NCBI GenBank assembly: GCA_947626775.1
Contig: CANQTL010000009.1
Location: forward strand, 1 to 64,000
Length of the DNA: 64,000 nucleotides
Reading direction: 5' to 3'
From: an uncultured Lachnospiraceae bacterium
GTDB lineage: Bacteria; Bacillota; Clostridia; Lachnospirales; Lachnospiraceae
The position numbers and the translations under genes are program-made. Under the pieces are notes generated by a model. The model ran no database searches. It saw only the letters and a list, made by a program, of their open reading frames with translations, and was not told the origin of the DNA. Position 1 is the stretch's first letter; each line of letters starts with the position of its first letter. Below, in pieces: positions 8,874-16,385 of this stretch.

Positions 8874-9302
8874 CTAATCAAACACCACCGGCTTGTCGAT
8901 AAACTCCGTCTTGATCACTATGTAAGGATAACTCGCCACCTGATTGCTCTTCTCCTCCGGGGATGGTCCGATCAGGTTTGTGTCCACATAGAGCGCATTG
9001 GCCGTCTCATACAGATTGTTCAGCGCAATGCTGTAACCGCCCGTCTGCTGCGTCCCATACCCGATGCAGATATACAGAAACCCTTTGTCCTCAAAGGTGA
9101 TCTTAAACGCCTCCGCCTTCTTCTGTTCGATCATGGCAAGCAGTTCCTCCGGCAGATTCTCCTCCGCGATGACCGTACACTCCAGATCCCGTATCTTCTC
9201 CATCGCATCCTGCTTCTTCGCGCAGGCGAAGACGCTCATGCACAGCAGACAGACCAGACAGGCGCTTATCATCCTCTTCCGATATTCAGACAGTCTGTTC
9301 AT
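8874..9302 (-). CDS. PrcB-domain lipoprotein
   Basis: This 142-residue secreted protein has a basic start, a hydrophobic segment and a lipobox-like SVFACAKK, so it is probably a lipoprotein. The remainder matches the PrcB C-terminal domain pattern: GTQQTGGYSIALNNL in the middle, then a proline and PYIVIKTEF at the end. PrcB-like domains accompany proteases in some bacteria; the role here is unknown. The ATG at 9302 follows GGAG with correct spacing; a GTG at 9311 is an alternative. It is divergent from the acyltransferase gene. Confidence 0.75.
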   Translation of the reverse strand: MNRLSEYRKRMISACLVCLLCMSVFACAKKQDAMEKIRDLECTVIAEENLPEELLAMIEQKKAEAFKITFEDKGFLYICIGYGTQQTGGYSIALNNLYETANALYVDTNLIGPSPEEKSNQVASYPYIVIKTEFIDKPVVFD

Positions 9303-9366
9303 AGGTTTCACTCCGAAATAAACTCTTATTACTCAATTTATTATCCGGCAATACGTTGTATTCCTA

Positions 9367-9395
9367 TTGATTATTGCGCCGACAACCTATATACT
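9367..9395 (+). promoter_or_regulatory. Sigma-A promoter of the plsC-like gene
   Basis: TTGATT and TATACT are separated by 17 bases, ending 35 bases before the ATG at 9431. Confidence 0.65.
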
Positions 9396-9430
9396 ATAAG
9401 AAATCAGGGAAAGACAGGGGATGACAGGTT

Positions 9431-10165
9431 ATGATCCGTTTGGTTTTGGTGGCAGTTTTTGTGACAGTGTTTCTGATTGTGAGTCTTCCGATCCAGTTCG
9501 TGGAATTTCTGATCGGCAAGGTAAATCCCGACGTCAAGAGCCGCAGCTCGCTGGCGATCGTGAACTGGGCGTTCCGCGTCGTCCTCTTTCTCTCCGGCGT
9601 CTCCGTAACCGTACTCGGGGAAGAAAACGTGCCGAAGGACGAAGCCGTGCTGTACATCGGCAATCACAGGAGCTATTTCGACGTCATCATGACCTATGTG
9701 CGCGTGCCCCGGCCCACCGGCTACATGGCGAAAGTGGGAATGCTGCGCGTGCCGTCCCTGAGCACCTGGATGAAATATCTGCACTGTATCTTTCTGGACA
9801 GGAGCAATATCAAGGCCGGAATGCAGTCGATCCTTACCGCCATCGAGAAGGTGAAATCCGGCATCTCCATCTGCATCTTTCCGGAGGGGACGCGCAACAG
9901 AACCGACGACGTTCTGCTGGAATTCCATGACGGCAGCTTTAAGATCGCCGAGAAGACCGGCTGTCCCGTCGTTCCCATGAGCATCAACAATGCCGCTGCG
10001 ATCTGGGAGGATCATCTGCCCTGGATCCGAAAAGCGCACGTCGTCATCGAGTACGGCAAGCCCATCTATGTACGGGATCTGGACCGCGAGCAGAAACGCC
10101 ATTTAAGCGCGGCGGTACAGGACGTCATCCGGACCAATTATGAGAAAAACAAGGCGCTGGTGTAA
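9431..10165 (+). CDS. plsC: 1-acyl-sn-glycerol-3-phosphate acyltransferase
   Basis: The 244-residue membrane-bound enzyme adds the second acyl chain to make phosphatidic acid. The N-terminal hydrophobic anchor (residues 1-30) is followed by the acyltransferase motifs NHRSYFD (HX4D catalytic pair, near residue 77), the FLDRS block, and FPEGTRN (glycerol phosphate binding, near 154). Length and order are those of PlsC. It sits alone behind a good promoter and converges with the glycosidase-like gene. Confidence 0.92.
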   Translation: MIRLVLVAVFVTVFLIVSLPIQFVEFLIGKVNPDVKSRSSLAIVNWAFRVVLFLSGVSVTVLGEENVPKDEAVLYIGNHRSYFDVIMTYVRVPRPTGYMAKVGMLRVPSLSTWMKYLHCIFLDRSNIKAGMQSILTAIEKVKSGISICIFPEGTRNRTDDVLLEFHDGSFKIAEKTGCPVVPMSINNAAAIWEDHLPWIRKAHVVIEYGKPIYVRDLDREQKRHLSAAVQDVIRTNYEKNKALV

Positions 10166-10204
10166 CTAAAATTTAGAGTTTCCGCCGCGTTTTCCACGTT
10201 CGCC

Positions 10205-11785
10205 CTACTCTTCCACCAAGTATAGTTCCTCCATAATCGAGCTCATCATCAGCACCAGCTCCGCGTTCAATTCCACCTGATTCATAATCCCCATATTTCC
10301 GTCAATCCCCGCATAGCTGCGCTCTCCCGCTCCGTCCAGATAACTGACAGACTGGAGATTGCGCCCCAGCAGATAATGCAGATGGTTCTGTAACACGGTG
10401 GCATACTCATGGTTGGTAATGATATGATCCACAACCGCCAGCCGCGTGATATCTTTAAGCAGTTCCGCGCTGCCTTTTTTCTGTTCGTCCATGCTCACAA
10501 GAAACTTGGAATTTTTCGAGGCATAGGAGATCCGCTCCCCTTCCAGCATCAGAATCCTGATCAGCGTATCGCAGACATCCACATCCACTTTCTGTCTGGT
10601 GGAGAGATAAGTGACGCAGCCCCAAAAGATGAAATTATTGTCCATATCCGTCACGGGATTCTGCTGAAAATAGCTTCTGATCTCATTGTGATAGCCGTAG
10701 TTCCCGGTCGCGCGATAGAGCTCCGTGGACGCGTAGAAATACTCCTCCGGCGACACGTCGGCGAGATACTGCCCCGCATAGCGGTAAGCCCTGTCCGCCG
10801 CCTTCAGACACCTCGTGGCAAATTCCCTGTCGTAAGTCTGATAGAGATAGCTGAATTTCGCCATCGTCGCCGCAAATTGAATTGTGGCGTCCATCGTGAC
10901 GGAATCAATATAGAGCAGATAGCCCAGCGCGGCACTGTCCGCGCTGCTGACGGCGGAGTATACCGCTCCGCTCCTGCTGTCCTGCATCTTCATAAGCCAG
11001 TCAATCTCATACTTCACCTCGTCGAGCACATCGGGAATCCCATTGCCGCTCTCGGGAATACCCGTCTCGTCGCCGAAGACCTCCGGATAGAGTTCATAGG
11101 CGAGCAGCAGATGATTGACGGTGCTGCAGCCCGTCGGGACATCCCTCGTTCCGCTCTCGTCCACATGCCAGCCGCCCGACACATCCAGTTTCACGGAAGC
11201 CTCATCCTTCATCTGCGCCTCCTTGGTATGACAGGCATTGTGCGCCGCTTCCCCCGCCAGCTCCGTCGAGAGCGTCAGCCCGCAGCGGTTGTAATAGTAC
11301 TGTTTCAATGCTGTGTCGTACAGCTCCTCATACGGATTCTCCGCGATCTCAAAAGCATAGGACTGTCCGATGACCGCCGCCTCTATGTAATAGGCGCCCT
11401 CCGTCCGCAGAGATGTGAAATCGCCATAGCTGATACAGACGCCGGTCTCGTCGTCGTAACCCTTCCGCTCGATCTTACCGGAATAGACGCTCTGCCCGTT
11501 CTCCGCATCAATGACCTCAAAGGTCTCCGGCAGTTCCTCCCCGCAGAAAAGCGCGACCTTGCTGCTGCTGACGGCATAGCCCTGCTGATCGACCAGAATG
11601 CTCGGCAGGCTCTCCGGCACTTCATAATCAAATTCCGGAGACAGTCCCAGCGTAGTGAACAAACCGTCCCCGCCGCCTGTCCCGCCCGCGTCCGACGTCA
11701 GTTCATCGGCATAGGCGCAGCCCGTCAGCGGCAGAAGCACAGCGAACAATATACAGATCCCTGTCTTGAAACGTCTTGTATTCAT
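10205..11785 (-). CDS. Family-9 glycoside-hydrolase-like lipoprotein, catalytic motifs degenerate
   Basis: The 526-residue protein begins with a lipoprotein signal (lipobox PLTGCAY, Cys near residue 23). Next comes the Ig-like N-terminal domain of family-9 cellulases (SILVDQQGYAVSSSKVALF, about 60-150), then an (alpha/alpha)6-barrel-like domain with ESGNGIPDVLDEVKYE and HYLLGRN. Compared from memory with real cellulases, the DAGD catalytic pair after GGWH is replaced by VDES, the C-terminal NEV with the catalytic Glu reads NQV, and the His-rich loop is missing. It therefore looks like a non-catalytic sugar-binding relative. It has weak ribosome binding and lies just after the amidohydrolase gene. 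Confidence 0.8.
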   Translation of the reverse strand: MNTRRFKTGICILFAVLLPLTGCAYADELTSDAGGTGGGDGLFTTLGLSPEFDYEVPESLPSILVDQQGYAVSSSKVALFCGEELPETFEVIDAENGQSVYSGKIERKGYDDETGVCISYGDFTSLRTEGAYYIEAAVIGQSYAFEIAENPYEELYDTALKQYYYNRCGLTLSTELAGEAAHNACHTKEAQMKDEASVKLDVSGGWHVDESGTRDVPTGCSTVNHLLLAYELYPEVFGDETGIPESGNGIPDVLDEVKYEIDWLMKMQDSRSGAVYSAVSSADSAALGYLLYIDSVTMDATIQFAATMAKFSYLYQTYDREFATRCLKAADRAYRYAGQYLADVSPEEYFYASTELYRATGNYGYHNEIRSYFQQNPVTDMDNNFIFWGCVTYLSTRQKVDVDVCDTLIRILMLEGERISYASKNSKFLVSMDEQKKGSAELLKDITRLAVVDHIITNHEYATVLQNHLHYLLGRNLQSVSYLDGAGERSYAGIDGNMGIMNQVELNAELVLMMSSIMEELYLVEE

Positions 11786-11794
11786 GACAACATC

Positions 11795-12979
11795 TTAACA
11801 CAAAAATCCGCATTCTTCATCATAATATACAATTTTTCCCTCGATGACCGTGCACAGCGTCCTTGTAAACACCTCCATCGGATTGCCGTCGAAGATGACC
11901 GCGTCGCCGTCCTTGCCGACGGCGAGACTGCCCAGCCGGTCGTCCACACCGCAGATCTTCGCAGGATTGATCGTGATGGCGCGCAGGCCCTCCTCCATCT
12001 CCATGCCTTCCTTGACCGCCAGTCCCGCGCAGATCGGCAGAAACTGTATTTTGGAAATCGGGTGATCCGTGGTGACAGCGGTGAGGATCCCGCCCTTGCT
12101 GAGCAGTCCCGCCGTCTTGAACGCCATGTTGCGAACTTCAATTTTATTGCGGCTCGCCATATCCGGTCCGACAATCGCCGGGAACCCCGCCTCCTTCAGT
12201 TCCCCGACAATCAGGTGTCCCTCGCTGCAGTGGTCCAGCGTCATCTTCAGCCCGAACTCCTTTGCGATGCGCACCGCCGTCAGAATGTCGTCCGCCCGAT
12301 GCGCATGCGCTTTCAGCGGGATCTCGCCCCGAAGCACCGGAAGCCAGCACTCGTAGCGGAAATCTCTCTCCGTCTCCGGATCCTCCGCAATCTTCTTTTC
12401 ATACGCCCTCGCCCTCGTCAGCTCTTCTCTCAGCCTGGCTGCGATCGCCATGCGGGTGACGGGCGAAATGTTCTGTTCCGCGTAATTTGTCTTAGGATTC
12501 TCGCCGAACGCCACCTTCATGGCCGCGGGCGCCTTCACGACCATCTCGTCAACGCATCTGCCGTGAGTCTTGAGGAACGCAAACTGCCCGCCCACCACGT
12601 TGGCGCTGCCGGGTCCGATCATAGCCGCCGTGATCCCCGCCTTCAGAGCGTCGTGAAACGCGTCGTCCATCGGATTGATCGCGTCGACCGCGCGCAGATA
12701 CGGCGTGACGGGGTCGACCGTCTCGTTGCAGTCGTCCCCTTCCCTTCCTTTCTTCTCCTCCGTGATCCCCATATGACAGTGCGCCTCAATTATGCCGGGC
12801 ATGACCAGATTGCCCCTGGCGTCGATCACCCGGACATCCTCAGTCCCTCGCCGCCCGGAGGCGTCATACTCCCTCATATCTCCCAGAGCAGTGATCCTGC
12901 CGTCCTCTATCCTGAGATAACCGTCGTCATAGTCCCGCTCTTCCATCGTCTTGATATTTCCGTGCACGATCTCCAGCAT
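11795..12979 (-). CDS. Metal-dependent amidohydrolase
   Basis: The 394-residue protein has the amidohydrolase fold of the imidazolonepropionase/dihydroorotase type. An N-terminal beta-sandwich is followed by metal ligands EAHCHMG (near 70), HAHRADD (near 225), DHCSEGH (near 245) and TTDHP (near 302). The substrate cannot be told from sequence; cyclic amides or dipeptides are typical of relatives. It starts at an ATG behind GGGGAACGG and is followed nine bases later by the glycosidase-like gene, so the two may be co-transcribed. Confidence 0.85.
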   Translation of the reverse strand: MLEIVHGNIKTMEERDYDDGYLRIEDGRITALGDMREYDASGRRGTEDVRVIDARGNLVMPGIIEAHCHMGITEEKKGREGDDCNETVDPVTPYLRAVDAINPMDDAFHDALKAGITAAMIGPGSANVVGGQFAFLKTHGRCVDEMVVKAPAAMKVAFGENPKTNYAEQNISPVTRMAIAARLREELTRARAYEKKIAEDPETERDFRYECWLPVLRGEIPLKAHAHRADDILTAVRIAKEFGLKMTLDHCSEGHLIVGELKEAGFPAIVGPDMASRNKIEVRNMAFKTAGLLSKGGILTAVTTDHPISKIQFLPICAGLAVKEGMEMEEGLRAITINPAKICGVDDRLGSLAVGKDGDAVIFDGNPMEVFTRTLCTVIEGKIVYYDEECGFLC

Positions 12980-12997
12980 AGCCGTTCCCCGCCGCCG

Positions 12998-13954
12998 TCA
13001 CTGCAGCCGTGTCATGGGGTTCACAGGCTCGCCGTCCTTCGTCAGCTTGAAGTACACATTTGTCCCCTCCATGCTGTAATACTTTGTTGGAGACGCCACC
13101 GTCCCGATGCTGTCTCCCACGCTCACATAGCTGCCCTCGGAGACGATGATATTCTCCAGCTGTCCGTAAGTCAGCTCATAGCCGTTTCCGAGATCGGTCA
13201 CCACCGTATTTCCCACCGTCGGATCATAGGCAACAGAGGTCACGCGTCCGTTGGCCGCCGCGGTGATGTTATCGCCCTGGCTGGCGGCGATCACGATCGC
13301 CGGATTGTACTTATACTGCTGCAGCGTGGGAAAGTAGACCGTCTTGTCCATACTGTAATTGATGAGCACGTCCCCCACGATGGGCCAGACCAGGCCGTCC
13401 TCCTCATGAAAATCCAAGGCCGGCTGCACAGTCGTAGAGATCGCCTCCGCCGTCTCCGGCTCTCCGGTCTGACTAGCGGTGTCCACCGTCTCGTCGAACA
13501 TGCCTTCCTCCTCTTCCTCGCTCTTTCCGGTCTGTTCTGTCACTTCGGTTTTGGCGCCTGTCTTCTCTTTGGAGTTTCCCTGGCCGTCGTCCGCCACGCT
13601 CGTCTTACTTTTGATCCCCTGATCGCTCCCGTCCTGTTTGGACGCGGAGAGCTTGTCCCCGCTGTTCTCTACATTCTGAGAGTTCGCCTCCTGAAAATTC
13701 GGGTCATAATCCAGATCGTCGGTTCCCACATCGGCGAACAGCGTATCCAGCTCGTCGCCGGACAGCATATTCTCCGCGGTCAGCTGATCCTCCCCGCCGA
13801 TCGTGTCGAAATCTACCACGTAGTCTTCCTTTTCCGCATCGTTGCTCCTGCGCACAAAGACGCCCGTCACAGTCAGCGCCGTCAGAACAAGCACCGATGT
13901 CGCGAGCATAATGATTCTCTCTTTCCTAACACCGTTTCTGTTTCTTCTTACCAT
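12998..13954 (-). CDS. spoIIQ: SpoIIQ-like LytM (M23) protein without zinc ligands
   Basis: This 318-residue protein has one N-terminal membrane segment (about 15-35), a long acidic Ser/Thr-rich linker, and a C-terminal LytM fold (about 195-318). In B. subtilis and clostridia SpoIIQ is made in the forespore, crosses the septum and pairs with SpoIIIAH during engulfment. The usual zinc residues are absent: the last HxH position reads VYFK and the YxHL-like position reads YGQL, so a structural role is likely. The gene follows spoIID, as is usual in clostridia, and has a sigma-F-type promoter. The ATG has an AGGAGG at good distance. Confidence 0.82.
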   Translation of the reverse strand: MVRRNRNGVRKERIIMLATSVLVLTALTVTGVFVRRSNDAEKEDYVVDFDTIGGEDQLTAENMLSGDELDTLFADVGTDDLDYDPNFQEANSQNVENSGDKLSASKQDGSDQGIKSKTSVADDGQGNSKEKTGAKTEVTEQTGKSEEEEEGMFDETVDTASQTGEPETAEAISTTVQPALDFHEEDGLVWPIVGDVLINYSMDKTVYFPTLQQYKYNPAIVIAASQGDNITAAANGRVTSVAYDPTVGNTVVTDLGNGYELTYGQLENIIVSEGSYVSVGDSIGTVASPTKYYSMEGTNVYFKLTKDGEPVNPMTRLQ

Positions 13955-14016
13955 GAAATCCTGCCTCCTGTTTTCACATTGGCCTGCCGGCCTTTCGTAA
14001 AAAGTTTACATGGTGT

Positions 14017-14045
14017 TAGTCTTACCCATTTTTGACAGCTTATTC
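14017..14045 (-). promoter_or_regulatory. Sigma-F-type promoter of the spoIIQ-like gene
   Basis: On the minus strand GAATA is followed, 14 bases later, by GGTAAGACTA, a full match to the sigma-F -10 pattern GGNNANAMTA. The -35 element overlaps the last codons of spoIID. Confidence 0.65.
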
Positions 14046-15014
14046 AATTTTTGCTAAGTCAGCTCCGCAAAAATAATCCTTCAGGATCCGGTCATACGTC
14101 TCGCCGTTCACGGCTCTGCAGTTTGCCCCGTATTGGCTCATACCAAAACCGTGTCCCGCGCCGGTCACATGAAAAATAATCTGCGTGTCCGTCCGTTCCG
14201 CCTCGAAAGACGCCGAGGCCAGATCAAACAGATACCGAAACGTCTCGCCGTCCATCCGCCCGACTTCCCCGCCGTCCGCACAAAATATTACATCGGTCAC
14301 ATATCCGGCCCCGTCACGCTCAAACCGCATACCATCCCACAGTTCCTCCTCAGCAGACTCCCCGCCTATATGCGCCTGTATCTCTCGCAGAAATCCGACC
14401 CGTGAGACAGCCGTGTCACTCCGATAATCTCTGGCGGCTCTGTCCTGGGCACAGGGCACGCTCTTCAGATAAGGATATTGATCGGTCTGCCACACTTCTT
14501 TCGCGTCTCTCGTACGCCCGTTGCTGAGTTTAAAATAAGCCGCCTGCACGGGCTCCCCTTCATAGGACAGATACAGCCCTGCCGTCGAGCGCGCCGCTTC
14601 CTCATAGGCCGCGAGCGCCTGTCCGGCTTCCGTACCCGCATCGTACCACTCCTGCAGCCCGTCTCCCGCCACCCGGAGCGGTTCGTCTCCCTGTTCCCGC
14701 CACGCCCGCACCAGTTCCGTCCTGATGAGCACCGCCTGCGCCTTGAGCGCTTCCGGCTCGTAGTCTTCCGGCATGACCTCCGACAGCCTGTACGCGACAT
14801 ACTCTTCCTGCCCAAGCTCCCAGACGCCCCAGTCCATATCCGCCAGGATCTTCCGGGCGCCGTCCGGCTCCTCCTCCGCCGTCGCCGCGCCGTCGTCCAC
14901 GCCGACATGTCCCCACAGGCAGGCGCATACATAAGGCAGCAAAAAAACAAACAAAAGGAAGCCTCCGGCATCCCTTTTGTCTGTTTTTTTTAAGACGATT
15001 CTGCTCTCTTTCAT
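14040..15014 (-). CDS. spoIID: Stage II sporulation protein D
   Basis: SpoIID is a membrane-anchored lytic transglycosylase that thins the septal wall in the mother cell during engulfment. The 324-residue protein has one N-terminal membrane segment (about 18-37), the SpoIID domain with YVAYRLSEVMPEDYEPEALK near residue 70-90, AYFKLSNGRTRDAKEVW near 160-175, and the C-terminal signature GAGHGFGMSQYGA near 290. The catalytic Glu expected in the EVMP-region segment is present. A sigma-E promoter lies upstream and the spoIIQ-like gene lies downstream. Confidence 0.92.
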   Translation of the reverse strand: MKESRIVLKKTDKRDAGGFLLFVFLLPYVCACLWGHVGVDDGAATAEEEPDGARKILADMDWGVWELGQEEYVAYRLSEVMPEDYEPEALKAQAVLIRTELVRAWREQGDEPLRVAGDGLQEWYDAGTEAGQALAAYEEAARSTAGLYLSYEGEPVQAAYFKLSNGRTRDAKEVWQTDQYPYLKSVPCAQDRAARDYRSDTAVSRVGFLREIQAHIGGESAEEELWDGMRFERDGAGYVTDVIFCADGGEVGRMDGETFRYLFDLASASFEAERTDTQIIFHVTGAGHGFGMSQYGANCRAVNGETYDRILKDYFCGADLAKIE

Positions 15015-15033
15015 GAAACACCCCGCATGTACT

Positions 15034-15063
15034 ATTTGTATGTGGATGCCCCATGTATTATTC
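15034..15063 (-). promoter_or_regulatory. Sigma-E-type promoter of spoIID
   Basis: On the minus strand GAATAAT and CATACAAAT are separated by 14 bases, the spacing and sequence expected of sigma-E. The -10 element ends 20 bases before the ATG. Confidence 0.7.
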
Positions 15064-15073
15064 CCATGCGCCC

Positions 15074-16162
15074 TTACTGCGCCACATCAAGATGCTGCGC
15101 CATGTCCAGGTGCTGCACGGTGGACACTGTTCCGTTTTCATAGAGGAAAATGCCCGTTCTTCTGATCAGTGCGTTGGTCTGGTTGTCCTGCGCAGCGTTC
15201 AGCGAAAATTCTGTAGAAACGCTGCCAAGCCCGATCGCTCCCACGCCCAGGTCAGACAGATGGTACAAAATATCGTTTCCTGCCTCGTCCCTGGTCCAGA
15301 TCTGCAGCTTATTCCAGATCTCATCCGCCTCGTCAATCCAGCCATTGCCATCGGCGTCATATCTCGCCAGGTCGGCAAACCCGTCGCCGGATTTCGTGCC
15401 GAACAGCTCTCCGCCGTCGTTGATGACGCCGTCGCCGTTCAGATCCAAGGCCAGGAAACCGCTGCCGGACGCAAGCGAAGAAATCTCCTCCGCCGTGCCA
15501 TCCTGATCCAGATCGAAATAGAATTTCTGGTCGGACACACTCGCCACATCCGTATCCAGATTGATCACGAGCGGATCACAATACTTGATCCCCGTACTGT
15601 ATGTCTCCTCATAGTACTCCTCGAATCTTCGGCTCATGGAACATTCCAGGTTGAACGACAGTTCCCTGCCGTCCGCCGTCTTCACCACGCCTGTGGTAGA
15701 GAAGGACGTGCACTCCTGCTCCATGTGATAATAAGAATTGGTGACGAACCCCGCCTGATAGACTCTCTGGTCAAAGCCCGCGCCCGGCTGCACAGCACCC
15801 GTATTCCACGGATCTCTGTCATTCCTGCCGAAACCGAACAGCAGCTCCATCAGAAACCGCATACAATACTGCCTGATGGTCGTGACTGCATCCTGCGGCT
15901 GCTGTCTCGTACTGACCCGCCCCGGCCTGGACATGTTTTTAAAATGTGCCGAGATATCCTCAAGCTCCGCGGGATTTTCTTCACTCTCTCCGGTCTGCTC
16001 CGCATTTTCCCCGGAATCGATCAGGTCGCCGAAGAGACTTTCCAGATCCTCCTTTGGGCCGCCTGTGCGCCGCACGGTGGACGCGCTCGCTGATTTTGCC
16101 GTCACAGAAGTATACCTTCTGCTCGATTCCATACTCACTACACTGGAATCAATTCTCACCAT
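15074..16162 (-). CDS. EF-hand-like calcium-binding hypothetical protein
   Basis: The 362-residue protein has no signal peptide or membrane segment. The N-terminal half is low-complexity (Ser/Arg/Glu). The C-terminal half carries two Asp-rich calcium-loop motifs, DLNGDGVINDGGELFG (near 262) and YDADGNGWIDEADEIW (near 290), followed by KLQIW, a pattern I recall from many uncharacterised bacterial proteins. AGGAGG ends two bases before the ATG at 16162, which is tight, so the GTG one codon later (16159) may be the real start. A 220-base structured leader precedes it. Function unknown. Confidence 0.75.
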   Translation of the reverse strand: MVRIDSSVVSMESSRRYTSVTAKSASASTVRRTGGPKEDLESLFGDLIDSGENAEQTGESEENPAELEDISAHFKNMSRPGRVSTRQQPQDAVTTIRQYCMRFLMELLFGFGRNDRDPWNTGAVQPGAGFDQRVYQAGFVTNSYYHMEQECTSFSTTGVVKTADGRELSFNLECSMSRRFEEYYEETYSTGIKYCDPLVINLDTDVASVSDQKFYFDLDQDGTAEEISSLASGSGFLALDLNGDGVINDGGELFGTKSGDGFADLARYDADGNGWIDEADEIWNKLQIWTRDEAGNDILYHLSDLGVGAIGLGSVSTEFSLNAAQDNQTNALIRRTGIFLYENGTVSTVQHLDMAQHLDVAQ

Positions 16163-16376
16163 TACCTCCTTTTTGCCCAGACCAAACCTACGCCCGCCTG
16201 TGACACCGGCTGCACCCTCCGTGATGCATGGCAATAGAAAGGACGGCATCCTCAAAGTAAATCCTTTTCTTTGAAAAATACCGTCCGTGGTCTGATCCCT
16301 ATTCAGATTCAAGAGACAACCGTCCGGCCAAGATCAGCCGTCCCTTGTACTCTATATATCGGCCCTGAAAGCCGAT
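16163..16376 (-). ncRNA. Structured 5' leader, identity unknown
   Basis: This region between the hydratase and the EF-hand-like gene holds several pairings on the minus strand. One stem is GGACGG/CCGTCC (16281-16286 with 16241-16246) enclosing an inner CAAAG/CTTTG stem (16269-16273 with 16253-16257). Another hairpin is ATCGGC/GCCGAT (16371-16376 with 16358-16363). GGACGG occurs three times on this strand but CCGTCC once, which would allow alternative pairings. No known riboswitch consensus was recognised. Confidence 0.4.
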
Positions 16377-16385
16377 TAGTTTAGT

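Noticed and set aside
10409-14035. A 1208-codon open frame on the plus strand opposite the glycosidase-like, amidohydrolase and spoIIQ-like genes
   Set aside because: It spans three well-supported genes on the other strand, reads as low-complexity Arg/His/Leu sequence with no domain, and lacks a ribosome binding site. It is a by-product of codon bias in GC-rich genes.
16163-16376. Cyclic-di-GMP riboswitch in the leader before the EF-hand-like gene
   Set aside because: Core aptamer strings of the known classes are not found; kept only as an unassigned structured leader.
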